Counted from the first letter of the stretch, positions 35,100 to 45,402 are shown. The stretch: DNA of 64,000 nt from an uncultured Aquimarina sp. (GCA_947503835.1 CANNFM010000002.1:124001-188000); one strand, 5' to 3'. A program made the numbers and translations. The notes: generated from the sequence alone by a model not told the origin.

Positions 35100-36914
35100 C
35101 TATTTCCCTCCTTTTTCCATTTTAGCTTTAAGATCTGCTAATGCATCGATATCACCAAGCGTAGTCTTTTCTGCTGAACTAACGGCAGCTTTCTTAGCAG
35201 CTTGTTTTACAATCTTAGCTTCTTCTTCTCTAAATAAAGCTGTATGAGAAGCTACCACTCTTTTGAATTCTTTACTAAATTCAATGATCTGGAATTCTGC
35301 TTCATCACCTTTCTTAAGCTTGCTTCCATCTTCTTTTTCAAGATGACGAGAAGGAACAAATGCTACGATATCTTCGTTAAAGTCAATTGTAGCTCCTTTG
35401 TCTACTATTTCACCAATTGCTGCTGTATGCTTAGTACCTACACCAAATTCGGTTTCATACTTATCCCAAGGATTATCTTCAGTCTGTTTGTGACCAAGAC
35501 TTAACTTACGTCCTTCAACATCTAACTCAAGAACGACAACATCAAGCTTATCACTAACATTAGTAAAGTCTGATGGGTGCTTAATTTTCTTAGTCCAAGA
35601 TAGGTCTGAGATATAAATTAAACCATCGATACCTTCTTCTAATTCTACGAATACACCGAAGTTAGTAAAGTTACGTACGATACCTGTATGCTTAGAACCT
35701 ACAGGATATTTAGTAGTAATATCAGTCCATGGATCTGGAGTCAATTGCTTGATACCAAGAGACATTTTACGTTCTTCTCTATCTAAAGTAAGAATTACAG
35801 CTTCTACTTCGTCACCAACTTTTACAAAGTCCTGTGCAGAACGTAAGTGAGTTGACCAAGACATTTCTGAAACGTGAATTAATCCTTCTACTCCTTCTTC
35901 AACTTCGATAAACGCACCGTAATCAGCAATTACAACTACTTTACCCTTAACCTTGTCTCCAACTTTAAGTTCTTTATCAAGAGCTTCCCATGGATGTGGT
36001 TTTAATTGCTTAAGACCTAATTGGATACGAGTTTTAGCCTCGTCAAAGTCTAAGATTACAACATTTAATTTCTGATCAAGCTCTACAATCTCGTTTGGAT
36101 GGTTGATTCTTGACCAAGAAAGGTCTGTAATATGAATAAGTCCATCAACTCCACCAAGATCAACGAATACACCGTAAGAAGTAACATTCTTAACAGTACC
36201 TTCTAATACTTGACCTTTTTCTAGTTGACCGATAATTTCTTTCTTCTGCTCTTCGATATCTGCTTCGATAAGCGCTTTATGAGAAACAACAACGTTTTTG
36301 AATTCGTGGTTAATTTTTACCACTTTGAATTCCATTGTTTTTCCAACATATGCATCATAATCACGAATAGGCTTAACATCAATCTGTGAACCTGGTAAGA
36401 ACGCTTCGATTCCGAAAACGTCTACGATCATACCACCTTTTGTTCTACATTTCACAAAACCATTTACGATTTCACCAGAATCATGTGCAGCATTTACTCT
36501 ATCCCATGCTTTGATCACACGAGCTTTACGGTGAGATAAGATCAATTGACCCGTAGCGTCTTCACGCACATCAATTAAAACCTCTACCTTGTCTCCTACT
36601 TTAAGATCAGGATTGTAACGGAATTCATTTAATGAAATAACACCTTCACTTTTTGCATTAATGTCGATGATAGCATCACGATCAGTAAGGTTAATTACTG
36701 TTCCCATTACGACCTCGTCATTTAAAGTGTCAACGAAGTTTTCTGCAACTAATTTCTCAAATTCCTCTAATTTAGAGTCTTCGATAGGATCAATTCCTTC
36801 TTCGTAGTTGTGCCAATTAAATTCTTTTAAGAATTGTTCAGGATTTGCTTGTTGTTCAGAAACTACTGGAGTTTCTACTTCCTGAACGTCTGTGTTTTTT
36901 GTTTCTTCAGACAT
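35100..36914 (-). CDS. rpsA: 30S ribosomal protein S1
   Basis: This 604-residue protein consists of six S1 RNA-binding repeats (about 65-560). Four consecutive repeats carry the GxVDGLIHITDLSW / EGVEGLIHVSEMSW signature. The N-terminus has about 60 extra acidic residues, and the C-terminus ends in a Lys-rich tail. The total is longer than E. coli S1 (557). It binds mRNA leaders on the 30S subunit, although Bacteroidota translation relies little on Shine-Dalgarno pairing. It is a single-gene unit with its own promoter and terminator. Confidence 0.97.
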   Translation of the reverse strand: MSEETKNTDVQEVETPVVSEQQANPEQFLKEFNWHNYEEGIDPIEDSKLEEFEKLVAENFVDTLNDEVVMGTVINLTDRDAIIDINAKSEGVISLNEFRYNPDLKVGDKVEVLIDVREDATGQLILSHRKARVIKAWDRVNAAHDSGEIVNGFVKCRTKGGMIVDVFGIEAFLPGSQIDVKPIRDYDAYVGKTMEFKVVKINHEFKNVVVSHKALIEADIEEQKKEIIGQLEKGQVLEGTVKNVTSYGVFVDLGGVDGLIHITDLSWSRINHPNEIVELDQKLNVVILDFDEAKTRIQLGLKQLKPHPWEALDKELKVGDKVKGKVVVIADYGAFIEVEEGVEGLIHVSEMSWSTHLRSAQDFVKVGDEVEAVILTLDREERKMSLGIKQLTPDPWTDITTKYPVGSKHTGIVRNFTNFGVFVELEEGIDGLIYISDLSWTKKIKHPSDFTNVSDKLDVVVLELDVEGRKLSLGHKQTEDNPWDKYETEFGVGTKHTAAIGEIVDKGATIDFNEDIVAFVPSRHLEKEDGSKLKKGDEAEFQIIEFSKEFKRVVASHTALFREEEAKIVKQAAKKAAVSSAEKTTLGDIDALADLKAKMEKGGK

Positions 36915-37034
36915 TGAAGATAAAATTTTGTATCCTGTATATCTTTGAAAATCAAGGCGAAACTATACAGAAGCGTTAAAATAAAAATTTATATCGTACC
37001 CTTTTTTAATTCTCTTACTCGCTAAAAAGGAGTG

Positions 37035-37068
37035 CAAAAGTACGATTTAAATTTATAGAAAACAACAA
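37035..37068 (-). promoter_or_regulatory. Promoter of rpsA
   Basis: The minus strand carries TACTTTTG (37042 to 37035), matching TAnnTTTG. A TTGTTG lies about 20 bases upstream (37063-37068). The predicted 5' UTR is about 115 bases. Confidence 0.5.
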
Positions 37069-37181
37069 TTTAGTTGGGGAGTATTTTAGTTATGAATAAT
37101 TGAGAGTGACCAAACCTAAAGGGCTGTAAATTATACTGTTCAAAAATACTCTAAAACTAACAAAATCAATAGCTCAAACAC

Positions 37182-39281
37182 CTAAAATTGAACAATCTCA
37201 AACTCACTTCTTCTATTGGTTTGATGCTCTTCTTCGGTACACACCTTAGCACCGCAATCTATTAGAGGTTCTGATTCCCCAAATCCAACAAACTTCATTC
37301 TTCTAGCATTCACATAGCCTACGAGAGCTAAATAATTACGAGTAGATTCTGCCCTTCTTTCTGACAATACTTGATTATAAGAAGCCGTTCCTCTGCTATC
37401 TGTATGAGAACTTATCTTAATATATACCGTTTTATATCGCTCTAACTTTAAAGCAAGTTTATCAAGTACTTTTTTAGAGTCTGCTCTAATGTTCCATTTA
37501 TCATAATCAAAGTAGATTGGAGGCATCTTAAAATATAGTCTTCCATTCTTCTCAATAACCGGTGGTCCATCTTTATCCGTAAGAAGATCTTCTCGTAGTC
37601 TGGTCTTTGTTTTCTCTTCTTCCTTTTGTCTGGTTGTAGTTATATCAGTAATTCGAACTTCATCTCGTATTGAAACACTGTCTTTTATATTGTTTCTATT
37701 TCTGGAATCTTCTTCTGAGGTAGCAATATCGTCTTCTTTCTTTTTCTCTCTATCTAGATAAACCACATAGGTTTCTTCTTCTTTTTCTTTTACTACCACA
37801 GGCTTAGTCCTTGTTCTATACCCTTCGGCAGAAGCCTTAAAATTATATCTCCCCGGAAATATTTTAAGATCAAATCCAGCAATAGAATCTAATTGGCTTT
37901 CATACACCTCTTTATTACTGTCGTCATACAAAACCACATCAGAATCATCAATATAATCATCTGTTGCAAAGTCTCTCACTTCAAAACGTGCTACATATTC
38001 TTTCGGAAAAATATCGCCAATCTGAGAAAAGGCATAAATATCATCTCCAACTTTCTTTCGATTAGACGCAAAAAAACCATCGGTTTCATTATAATACGCC
38101 ATAGAAAAGTCATCATAACTAGAATTAATTGGCGCTCCTAAATTAATTGGAGTAGTTAGCTTTTCATTTTTAAATTCAGAAACAAAAATATCCATCATAC
38201 CTAATCCTAGGTGTCCATTAGATGAGAAAAACAAATGACCTTCTTTCGAGATAAACGGAAATTGCTCTCTATGCGGAGTATTGATATCTGGCCCAGCATT
38301 CACCGGATTACCGTAGGTGCCATCCAAATTAACATCTACATAATAAATATCAAAATCTCCCTGCCCTCCAGGCATGTTGGAGGCAAAATACAATTTCTTC
38401 CCATCTGCACTTAATGATGGATGCTCTATAGAATAATTTACATTGTTAAACTCTAATTTTTCAGGTTTGGTCCAACTACTGTCGACTTTTACAGATTTGT
38501 ATAAGTGAATTGAGTTATTTCTAATACTATCGAATTTCTTTTTCCCTTTTTCTGAATTACTTCTTGACAAATACATCGTATTTCCATCTTCAGTAAAGCA
38601 AAAATTCCCTTCATGTAGTTTAGAATTGATTTCTTTTGAAATTGGGATAATTTCGGAAACAAGATTACCTTCCTGATCTACAGTAACTTCATAGATATCT
38701 AAAAAAGGACGATGTGTCCATTTATAGTTTTTATTTAAAAGCTTATAAGATCGTCTGTCTGTTGTAAAATAAACTTGATCACCTCTTTTTATTGCTCCAA
38801 ATTCTGAAGCCTCAGAATTAAAGCCAACACTTTCTATCGAATAGTCATCATCTTTTAGTTTAAAATCTTCTATAGTCGAAATAGCATCGGTTTTATTAAA
38901 ACCAACCTGATCCGCTCCATCTGAGGTATACAACTCTAAAAACTCAACCGATTTATCATACTCTCCTAAAGCAGAAAGCACTTGATACATCATAAAATTA
39001 TATCGATTATCATAGGTCTTATCTCTATTATAAAATTTACCCGAAGTTAAGACCTTTAGATATCTGTATGCTTGTCTAAACTGAAATGTATTATAATAGG
39101 AAGCAGCGATATTTTGTACAATATGCTTAGTATATCCTTCTTGATTTAATTCTTCTTCATATTGAATCGCGGCATTTATATAATCGCCTTTCTCAAAAAA
39201 ACGATCAGCTCTGCTTTTTGTTTGACATAGTGCTGCCTGAGCAATCAAAACTGTAAATATGAGTATTATTTTTGCCTTCAT
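37182..39281 (-). CDS. OmpA/PD40-repeat protein of a T9SS surface-protein locus
   Basis: This 699-residue protein has a signal peptide (AALCQ) and TPR-like helices (about 20-110). PD40/WD40-like propeller blades follow (about 150-430, with LSADGKKLYFASNMPGGQGDFDIY), then a carboxypeptidase-regulatory-like domain (about 435-515). A charged linker precedes a C-terminal OmpA peptidoglycan-binding domain (about 590-699, ISSHTDSRGTASYN). This order is that of PorE-like partners of PorP/SprF proteins. It starts three bases after the SprF-like gene and probably anchors that complex to peptidoglycan. Confidence 0.85.
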   Translation of the reverse strand: MKAKIILIFTVLIAQAALCQTKSRADRFFEKGDYINAAIQYEEELNQEGYTKHIVQNIAASYYNTFQFRQAYRYLKVLTSGKFYNRDKTYDNRYNFMMYQVLSALGEYDKSVEFLELYTSDGADQVGFNKTDAISTIEDFKLKDDDYSIESVGFNSEASEFGAIKRGDQVYFTTDRRSYKLLNKNYKWTHRPFLDIYEVTVDQEGNLVSEIIPISKEINSKLHEGNFCFTEDGNTMYLSRSNSEKGKKKFDSIRNNSIHLYKSVKVDSSWTKPEKLEFNNVNYSIEHPSLSADGKKLYFASNMPGGQGDFDIYYVDVNLDGTYGNPVNAGPDINTPHREQFPFISKEGHLFFSSNGHLGLGMMDIFVSEFKNEKLTTPINLGAPINSSYDDFSMAYYNETDGFFASNRKKVGDDIYAFSQIGDIFPKEYVARFEVRDFATDDYIDDSDVVLYDDSNKEVYESQLDSIAGFDLKIFPGRYNFKASAEGYRTRTKPVVVKEKEEETYVVYLDREKKKEDDIATSEEDSRNRNNIKDSVSIRDEVRITDITTTRQKEEEKTKTRLREDLLTDKDGPPVIEKNGRLYFKMPPIYFDYDKWNIRADSKKVLDKLALKLERYKTVYIKISSHTDSRGTASYNQVLSERRAESTRNYLALVGYVNARRMKFVGFGESEPLIDCGAKVCTEEEHQTNRRSEFEIVQF

Positions 39282-39284
39282 AAT

Positions 39285-40211
39285 TTAGAAAAATCTTGGA
39301 GAGGAATATGTATTACTGAAATTAAGAAGGTCGAAACTATAAAGTAAAACAACCTCATGACTTCCATTGTTATAACCACTTAACTCACTAACACTAAAAT
39401 CGTATGAATATCCTATTTTAAGGTTTGGAGTAACATTAAACCCTGCCAAAGCAATAAAAGCATCGGTATACCTATACGAAACTCCGAGCTCAAACTTATC
39501 ATATATCAATGAATTTAATGAAACATCAAAGGTTAAAGGAGAATCTACAACCTGTTTTACTACAAACGATGGTTTTAAACGCACTTCATCAACAAAATCA
39601 AAAACATAACCAGCAATACCGTATATATGTGTTTTTGTTTCTGCTACACTAATACTATTGATTTCTACATTACTCGGCAAAAGGTTTGGCGAAGATATTC
39701 CTGCATAAAAATTGCGGTTGAACATAAATAATCCAGCACCAATATTTAGTTGAGTAGTAGATGTATTATCAATAAACGCGGGATCTGTCGCCACATCTGA
39801 TCTTGAAGGATCTATTTTAAAATTATCGATCCCGGTTTTTAAACCAAAAGATAATCGAGTCTGATCAGAAATTTTTGTAATATATGCAAAATCAACATTT
39901 ACATAATTGTTGTTAACAGGTATAGCATCTCCTATTCTATCATTTACATAATTTACACTTAACTCAATCTTTTGACTTAAAGGAATGTTAGCAAAAACAT
40001 TTGCTGTTTGTGGCGACCCCTGGATACCGATCCATTGTTTCCTAAATAAAAGACCTGTAGATATCAATCCACTTTGGTTCGTTACATACCCGGGATTTAC
40101 CGTACTCATATTATACATATATTGTGAGTACTGGGGTTCTTGCTGGGCATAAACTACCGAGCAGAATATTATGGTTAGGCCAAAAATTAATTTTAATTTT
40201 ATCTGTAGCAT
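39285..40211 (-). CDS. PorP/SprF family type IX secretion membrane protein
   Basis: This 308-residue outer-membrane barrel has a signal peptide (VVYAQ) and the family N-terminal signature EPQYSQYMYNMSTVNPGY, followed by LLFRKQWIGIQGSP. SprF-like proteins are needed for export or attachment of a cognate type B CTD protein. Here that partner is the adhesin encoded 87 bases upstream. It is the middle gene of a three-gene locus. Confidence 0.9.
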   Translation of the reverse strand: MLQIKLKLIFGLTIIFCSVVYAQQEPQYSQYMYNMSTVNPGYVTNQSGLISTGLLFRKQWIGIQGSPQTANVFANIPLSQKIELSVNYVNDRIGDAIPVNNNYVNVDFAYITKISDQTRLSFGLKTGIDNFKIDPSRSDVATDPAFIDNTSTTQLNIGAGLFMFNRNFYAGISSPNLLPSNVEINSISVAETKTHIYGIAGYVFDFVDEVRLKPSFVVKQVVDSPLTFDVSLNSLIYDKFELGVSYRYTDAFIALAGFNVTPNLKIGYSYDFSVSELSGYNNGSHEVVLLYSFDLLNFSNTYSSPRFF

Positions 40212-40298
40212 TTATTTTTTTTATTAGTCAGATAGAATCGCCAAATACTCATTTTAGTACATGTAAACTTGAATATCATGGCTTATTTCATTGATTTA

Positions 40299-43136
40299 TT
40301 ATCTGCTTAGGTAAAAACTTCCTTGTATGGGTAAATTGTTTTCAAAATTTGGAGAAAAAATATAGAAATAAGTTCCCGATGGGAGATCATCTCCTAATCG
40401 TATCGACACGTTACTTTCTCCTCTAAATTCTTCGGTGTCGAGTCTGCCTTCATAAACAAGCGTACCATATCTATTGTATATTTTTAAATCAAAATCAGGA
40501 AAAGCTTCCGGGATATTATATACTTCATCTATTAACAAATCAAAAGTATCATTTTGACCATCTCCATTAGGCGACACACCATCCTGAAAATCTAAAGTAC
40601 ATAGTTCACCATTAGCAAACTTTTCTCCTGTATTAAGTATGTTAATTACAACTTCTACTCGTTCTGATTCACAATTATCGACATCAATGTTTGTAATAAA
40701 ATAAGTCTGACCATCAAGAAGTAAAGGATTATCGATAATTGGAGTTTCACTCTCTATAGAAGCATACCAATTATAATTTAAAACATCGACCTCTATATCA
40801 TCCAATCGCTTAGCATCTAGAATACAAAATTCTTGCTCGGGGACATTGGGCTCAGGCAAGTCTATAATCTGTACAGATACCGTTAATGAAGATTCATCAC
40901 AAGGCAGTGCATTAACGATAACATATCTGAAATTATAGATATCGTTTGTCAATGTTTCGAATTCTAAAATTCCATCGGCAGTCAGTGCTTCTGTATTATC
41001 GGTGTCCTGAAAAATACCGGTTCGAGGTGTATCTCTGTCTAAAAGAGAAAATAAACTTACACTTCCATCAAGTTTACAGAAAGTTTCACTTCTATCATTA
41101 CCAATTACTACAGGATCTGCAATTCTTATTGTCACTGTTGATTCATCTGTAGTACTACAACCTGGATTTGGAGAAACGGTATACGTATAGACGCCTTCAT
41201 TTAAAGTAGGTAACATTGTATTATTTGCTTCAAAAACCCCTAAGTGATCCGGTGATCTATATCCAAAAGGACCTGTCCAGATCCCTGTAGTATCTGGATT
41301 ACCGCTTAACAAATCAAAAAGCGTAATGGTTAAATCGTCAGAACATAAAGAAATACCAGCATTACTTCCCCCTGCATTAGAAACTTTATTGATGGTAAAA
41401 GTTAGATCAGCGCTATCAGTACAACCTCCAGAGCTTGTTGTTGTATAGGTAAATGTAAAGGTTTGTGAAGTATCACTATCAGGAAAAAGAAAAGTATCGT
41501 CAACAACATCTCCTGCAGGGTTTGTCCAAACACCAGTGGTCACTATTGCATCTGTTCCATTAGTATTTAATAAACTTCTTAAGCTTACACTTCCTAAGGA
41601 TTCACAAAGGTTCACACCTGTAGTGTCCTCACCCGGGTAATCAATTGGAGATATTATGATAGTAATTTCTGTTGATTCTGGTCCACACGGATGCAATGGA
41701 TCTGTTGGAGGTCTACAAAAATTTGGATTGTACAACGTTTGAGAATCAAACATTGAACAAAGCAATTCGGGAGATACGGTGTATCTAAAAACGTAGGTTC
41801 CTGTCGCCGCTCCCGGTATATTTATAATTCCTCTATGCCTTTCAGCCGGATTAGTGATCAATAAGTCATCAAAGTTTGCCTGAAAATTTAAATCAGAAGG
41901 ACCACTAACAAACTCCCATTGCACAAAATCTTCAGTACTACTTCCGTCCATATAATCGAACAGGACCCCGTTTTCTTCGGTAAACTCAATAAAATCGTAC
42001 AAATCAGTAGAAGGGTCTGTAAACTCCTCAGAACAAATTTCTGGTGGAGGGCCATTTTGAGTAAATGGTTTCAACGCTTCAAAAATCGTGAATTTTACTG
42101 TTGAAGTAGCATCACCACAAACTCCAGAACGTTGTTCTACAGTATAATCAAATTTATACTCTCTACATCCAAATCTAGGTGTAGTGGCTACTAAATCATC
42201 ATACAATGATTTTAGATTTACTTCAGAATCATCTGGACTGGTAATCTGTATACCATCAAGCGACCACGTTCCTTCGAGGTCTTCATTTAATAGATAGTCA
42301 TTATCTCTTAAATTGATAGGAGTATCATAATCTCCATTCTCAAAATCACTTTGACAAATATTATACTCAGAAGCATAACCAGAAAAAACCTGTCTTACTA
42401 CTGATATTTTTACTTCGGTTACTGATTCTGGTGCACAAGCTGGGTCAAATCCCGCAACAGTATATCTAAATGCAAATTCATCGCTATCTATCCTACCATC
42501 CCCCGGCGTGTATGGAATAGTAGTCCAAAATAGAGATCCATCTAAATTAACGTCTGCTCCAGGTGGACCTATATATTCCCAAGTACCATTTAGATGAGGC
42601 GGTGGCACACTTTCTAAAGAAACTAGTGTTTCAAATAAGTCTATATCAACTTTAGGTTCTATTTCACAAGGAGCCTCAATATCACATACTATAACATTTA
42701 CTTCATTAAGTCCAGATGGAGGTAATGCCTGCCCGGAATACGGACCTAAAATTAAATTCACTCTCCCCACAATTTGATCTGTACAACCAGAACCCGAATT
42801 AAATAAAATAAATTGATAGTCATTTACAGCTCGAGAAGCGTTATCAAGATCCCATAAACGTAGTGTCCCATCCGGACTTAATGCAAAATTAAATCCTGGA
42901 TCGAACCATTCATCCCCAGCCTGTAGCGTAAGCCCAGGTATTTCATCATAAAGATTAATAACACCATCGGGACCCACGGTTCCATCTCCATCAATTATGG
43001 TCATATCACAAATACGTATAGACGGATACGCTGTATTACATTGTGAAAAAGAGGTATTTGGTATTATAAAAAATAAAAGTAAAATTTTTACTAAGCCTCC
43101 TCCCAGAAGCTTTAGCAGATTTCCTCTTGTTTTCAA
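40299..43136 (-). CDS. Large surface protein with type B (gliding-motility-type) C-terminal domain
   Basis: This 945-residue protein starts with a signal peptide (NTSFSQC). It contains several Ig-like or SprB-like Cys-containing repeats of about 80-100 residues (for example TTGVWTNPAGDVVDDTFLF and TTGIWTGPFGYRSPD). It ends in a T9SS type B domain (about 855-945): DGVSPNGDGQNDTFDL and LKIYNRYGTLVYEG. Such proteins are exported by T9SS and need a SprF-like partner, encoded just downstream. It is probably an adhesin. A gliding role cannot be shown from this locus alone. Confidence 0.85.
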   Translation of the reverse strand: MKTRGNLLKLLGGGLVKILLLFFIIPNTSFSQCNTAYPSIRICDMTIIDGDGTVGPDGVINLYDEIPGLTLQAGDEWFDPGFNFALSPDGTLRLWDLDNASRAVNDYQFILFNSGSGCTDQIVGRVNLILGPYSGQALPPSGLNEVNVIVCDIEAPCEIEPKVDIDLFETLVSLESVPPPHLNGTWEYIGPPGADVNLDGSLFWTTIPYTPGDGRIDSDEFAFRYTVAGFDPACAPESVTEVKISVVRQVFSGYASEYNICQSDFENGDYDTPINLRDNDYLLNEDLEGTWSLDGIQITSPDDSEVNLKSLYDDLVATTPRFGCREYKFDYTVEQRSGVCGDATSTVKFTIFEALKPFTQNGPPPEICSEEFTDPSTDLYDFIEFTEENGVLFDYMDGSSTEDFVQWEFVSGPSDLNFQANFDDLLITNPAERHRGIINIPGAATGTYVFRYTVSPELLCSMFDSQTLYNPNFCRPPTDPLHPCGPESTEITIIISPIDYPGEDTTGVNLCESLGSVSLRSLLNTNGTDAIVTTGVWTNPAGDVVDDTFLFPDSDTSQTFTFTYTTTSSGGCTDSADLTFTINKVSNAGGSNAGISLCSDDLTITLFDLLSGNPDTTGIWTGPFGYRSPDHLGVFEANNTMLPTLNEGVYTYTVSPNPGCSTTDESTVTIRIADPVVIGNDRSETFCKLDGSVSLFSLLDRDTPRTGIFQDTDNTEALTADGILEFETLTNDIYNFRYVIVNALPCDESSLTVSVQIIDLPEPNVPEQEFCILDAKRLDDIEVDVLNYNWYASIESETPIIDNPLLLDGQTYFITNIDVDNCESERVEVVINILNTGEKFANGELCTLDFQDGVSPNGDGQNDTFDLLIDEVYNIPEAFPDFDLKIYNRYGTLVYEGRLDTEEFRGESNVSIRLGDDLPSGTYFYIFSPNFENNLPIQGSFYLSR

Positions 43137-43229
43137 AATAGTAAATTTTTTAAGTACACGAAAATATGATTTTATTTTTAAACCCTTGCTAACCTACGGC
43201 ATTTACCTACTTAAACGTTTAAGTAAATA

Positions 43230-43826
43230 TTATACCCTTGACTCCAGAGTTTTCACTATATCTTTTAAAGTATATCCTTTAGCCTGGAGCAGTATTAAAT
43301 AATGAAACAATAGATCCGCACTTTCATTTAAGAATAGTTCTTCATTATCGTCTTTGGCTTCAATAACCACTTCTACAGCTTCTTCTCCTACTTTTTGAGC
43401 AATTTTATTAATTCCCTTTCTAAATAAAGAAGCCACATACGATTTTTCATCTTCTTGGTTATTTTTTCTACTCTGGATTACTGTTTCCAATTGAGACAAA
43501 AATCCAAAAGAAGATGCATTATCCTCTCCCCAACACGTATCTGTTCCTTTATGACAAGTTGGCCCTACCGGATCAGCCAATACTAACAACGTATCTTGAT
43601 CACAGTCTATCTTAATGTCTACAAGGTTCAAAATGTTACCACTCTCTTCTCCTTTTGTCCATAATCTGTTCTTGGATCTGCTAAAAAAAGTAACCTTTTT
43701 TGTTTCTATTGTTTTTATATATGATGCATGATTCATATAACCTAACATTAATACATTTTTGGTTTTTGCATCTTGTATTATTGCAGGAACAAGTCCATCA
43801 TTATTTTTGTTGAAGTCTATTTTCAT
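43230..43826 (-). CDS. hisIE: Bifunctional phosphoribosyl-AMP cyclohydrolase / phosphoribosyl-ATP pyrophosphatase
   Basis: This 198-residue fusion catalyses histidine steps 2 and 3. The HisI half (1 to about 105) has KVTFFSRSKNRLWTKGEESG and the zinc-site motif DQDTLLVLADPVGPTCHKG. The HisE half (about 110-198) has KIAQKVGEEAVEVVIEAK. It is the last gene of the histidine operon and is separated from hisF by a four-helix-bundle gene. Confidence 0.95.
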   Translation of the reverse strand: MKIDFNKNNDGLVPAIIQDAKTKNVLMLGYMNHASYIKTIETKKVTFFSRSKNRLWTKGEESGNILNLVDIKIDCDQDTLLVLADPVGPTCHKGTDTCWGEDNASSFGFLSQLETVIQSRKNNQEDEKSYVASLFRKGINKIAQKVGEEAVEVVIEAKDDNEELFLNESADLLFHYLILLQAKGYTLKDIVKTLESRV

Positions 43827-43875
43827 ATTTTAAGTTTAGAGGTTTGAGCGAAGATCGACGAATAAGTTTTAATAC

Positions 43876-44235
43876 TTATTTTATGGTATTCAATCTCTTT
43901 CTTGCTGTTATAATTGATGAAACCGTTATAGCCACAAGTTCATTCGCTTCTTTTATTAATCGCTGATTTTCATTTTTATTAATTGATAGAATTTCTTTAA
44001 ATATTTCTAACCAATACATACTCTCATCTGCTTCTTCTTCTACAATTTTTAGCTTATTAATAAAATCTCTATCTGATTTTGCTCTATTAGCGGCTCTATA
44101 ATTTGCTCCAACTGAACTCGAAGATCGAATTAATTGTCTAACTAAAGAATCGAACTCCCTAGACTTAAGAATAGATGAACAAAATTTGATACAGTCAAGA
44201 TTGAATCTTTTTGTTCTTTGTTTAAGATCTTGCAT
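43876..44235 (-). CDS. Four-helix-bundle protein (S23/IVS-type), inserted between hisF and hisIE
   Basis: This 119-residue helical protein has the family pattern LVRQLIRSSSSVGANYRAANRAKSD and EADESMYWLEIF. Such proteins are often encoded in 23S rRNA intervening sequences, and relatives serve as accessory proteins of diversity-generating retroelements. Their general function is unknown. It has no link to histidine synthesis. A hairpin (AATAAGT/ACTTATT, 43861-43880) overlaps its stop, and short degenerate repeats lie upstream at about 44261-44288. A second family member lies at 46192-46548. Confidence 0.85.
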   Translation of the reverse strand: MQDLKQRTKRFNLDCIKFCSSILKSREFDSLVRQLIRSSSSVGANYRAANRAKSDRDFINKLKIVEEEADESMYWLEIFKEILSINKNENQRLIKEANELVAITVSSIITARKRLNTIK

Positions 44236-44295
44236 ATTGATTATTTAACATTCACTTTTAAAACTCTACGTTCTACTTTCGTAACTCTTGCTTTT

Positions 44296-45051
44296 TTATA
44301 ATCGAACAGGAATTTCATTACTCCTTAATTCTTCTTTTAAATCTTTAATTTCTATTTCTTTAAAATGAAAAACACTAGCCGCCAACGCCGCATCGGCTTT
44401 ACCTTCTTTAAACGTATCTACAAAATGTTGCATATTACCTGCGCCTCCAGAAGCTATTATGGGTATATTAAGCTCTTCGGATAGTTTTGCCAACGCTTTA
44501 TTTGCAAAACCATCTTTGGTCCCATCATTATCCATAGAGGTAAAAAGGATCTCTCCTGCCCCTCTTTTCTCGACTTCTTTTGCCCAATCGAACAAATTAA
44601 TTTCTGTAGGAACCTTTCCTCCTACTAAATGCACTTTCCATTCGGCATCGATCTGTTTAGCATCTATCGCAACTGTAATACATTGGCTACCAAACTTAGC
44701 CGCTAAGTCGTTGATCAATTGCGGATTTTTGACTGCCGAGGAGTTTATGGATACTTTGTCTGCTCCATTTTGTAATAAGATATCAACATCTTCTATAGAA
44801 GCAATCCCTCCACCAACGGTAAAAGGAATATTTACTTTTTCTGCAACACATAGCACTAAGTTTGCTAATGTTTTACGCCTCTCTTCTGTCGCAGAAATAT
44901 CCAAGAACACTAATTCATCGGCTCCAGCTTTAGAATATATATCAGCTAATTCTACAGGATCCCCTGCATCACGCAGATCAACAAAATTGACTCCTTTTAC
45001 GGTACGACCATTCTTGATGTCTAGACAAGGTATAATTCGTTTTGTTAACAT
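44296..45051 (-). CDS. hisF: Imidazole glycerol phosphate synthase cyclase subunit
   Basis: This 251-residue TIM barrel has catalytic Asp in [13 protein letters not shown], plus [30 protein letters not shown] and IASGGAGN phosphate-binding loops. With HisH it forms IGP and AICAR from PRFAR. It follows csaA by five bases. Confidence 0.96.
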   Translation of the reverse strand: MLTKRIIPCLDIKNGRTVKGVNFVDLRDAGDPVELADIYSKAGADELVFLDISATEERRKTLANLVLCVAEKVNIPFTVGGGIASIEDVDILLQNGADKVSINSSAVKNPQLINDLAAKFGSQCITVAIDAKQIDAEWKVHLVGGKVPTEINLFDWAKEVEKRGAGEILFTSMDNDGTKDGFANKALAKLSEELNIPIIASGGAGNMQHFVDTFKEGKADAALAASVFHFKEIEIKDLKEELRSNEIPVRL

Positions 45052-45056
45052 ATCCG

Positions 45057-45395
45057 CTACGCTATTTTAGTTCCATTTTCTACTTTTCTCTCGGGCTGAA
45101 TCAATATTACCTCTTTGTCATCGCCTAACCCACCTAATATGAGGCATTCACTCATAAAATTTGCAATTTGCTTTGGAGGAAAGTTAACTACAGCTACTAC
45201 CTGTTTCCCAATGATTTCTTCGCAAGTATATAATTTAGTAATCTGAGCGGATGTTTTTCGTTTTCCTAATGCTCCAAAATCAATTGTGATCTTATACGCA
45301 GGATTTCTAGCTTCTTTAAATACTTCGGCAGAGACGATTGTACCTATTCGCATTTCTACCTTTTCAAAATCTTGCCAACTTAAATTATTGTCCAT
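45057..45395 (-). CDS. csaA: CsaA-type tRNA-binding protein
   Basis: This 112-residue protein is a single EMAPII/tRNA-binding OB-fold domain: [38 protein letters not shown] and [18 protein letters not shown]. CsaA binds tRNA and has been given chaperone-like roles in Bacillus. It is not a histidine enzyme but is packed between hisA and hisF with gaps of only seven and five bases, so it is co-translated with the operon. Confidence 0.9.
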   Translation of the reverse strand: MDNNLSWQDFEKVEMRIGTIVSAEVFKEARNPAYKITIDFGALGKRKTSAQITKLYTCEEIIGKQVVAVVNFPPKQIANFMSECLILGGLGDDKEVILIQPERKVENGTKIA

Positions 45396-45402
45396 TCTGT
45401 TA

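Noticed and set aside
44459..45070. A 203-codon plus-strand frame
   Set aside because: It is antisense to hisF, which has all catalytic motifs; the long frame reflects codon bias of the real gene.
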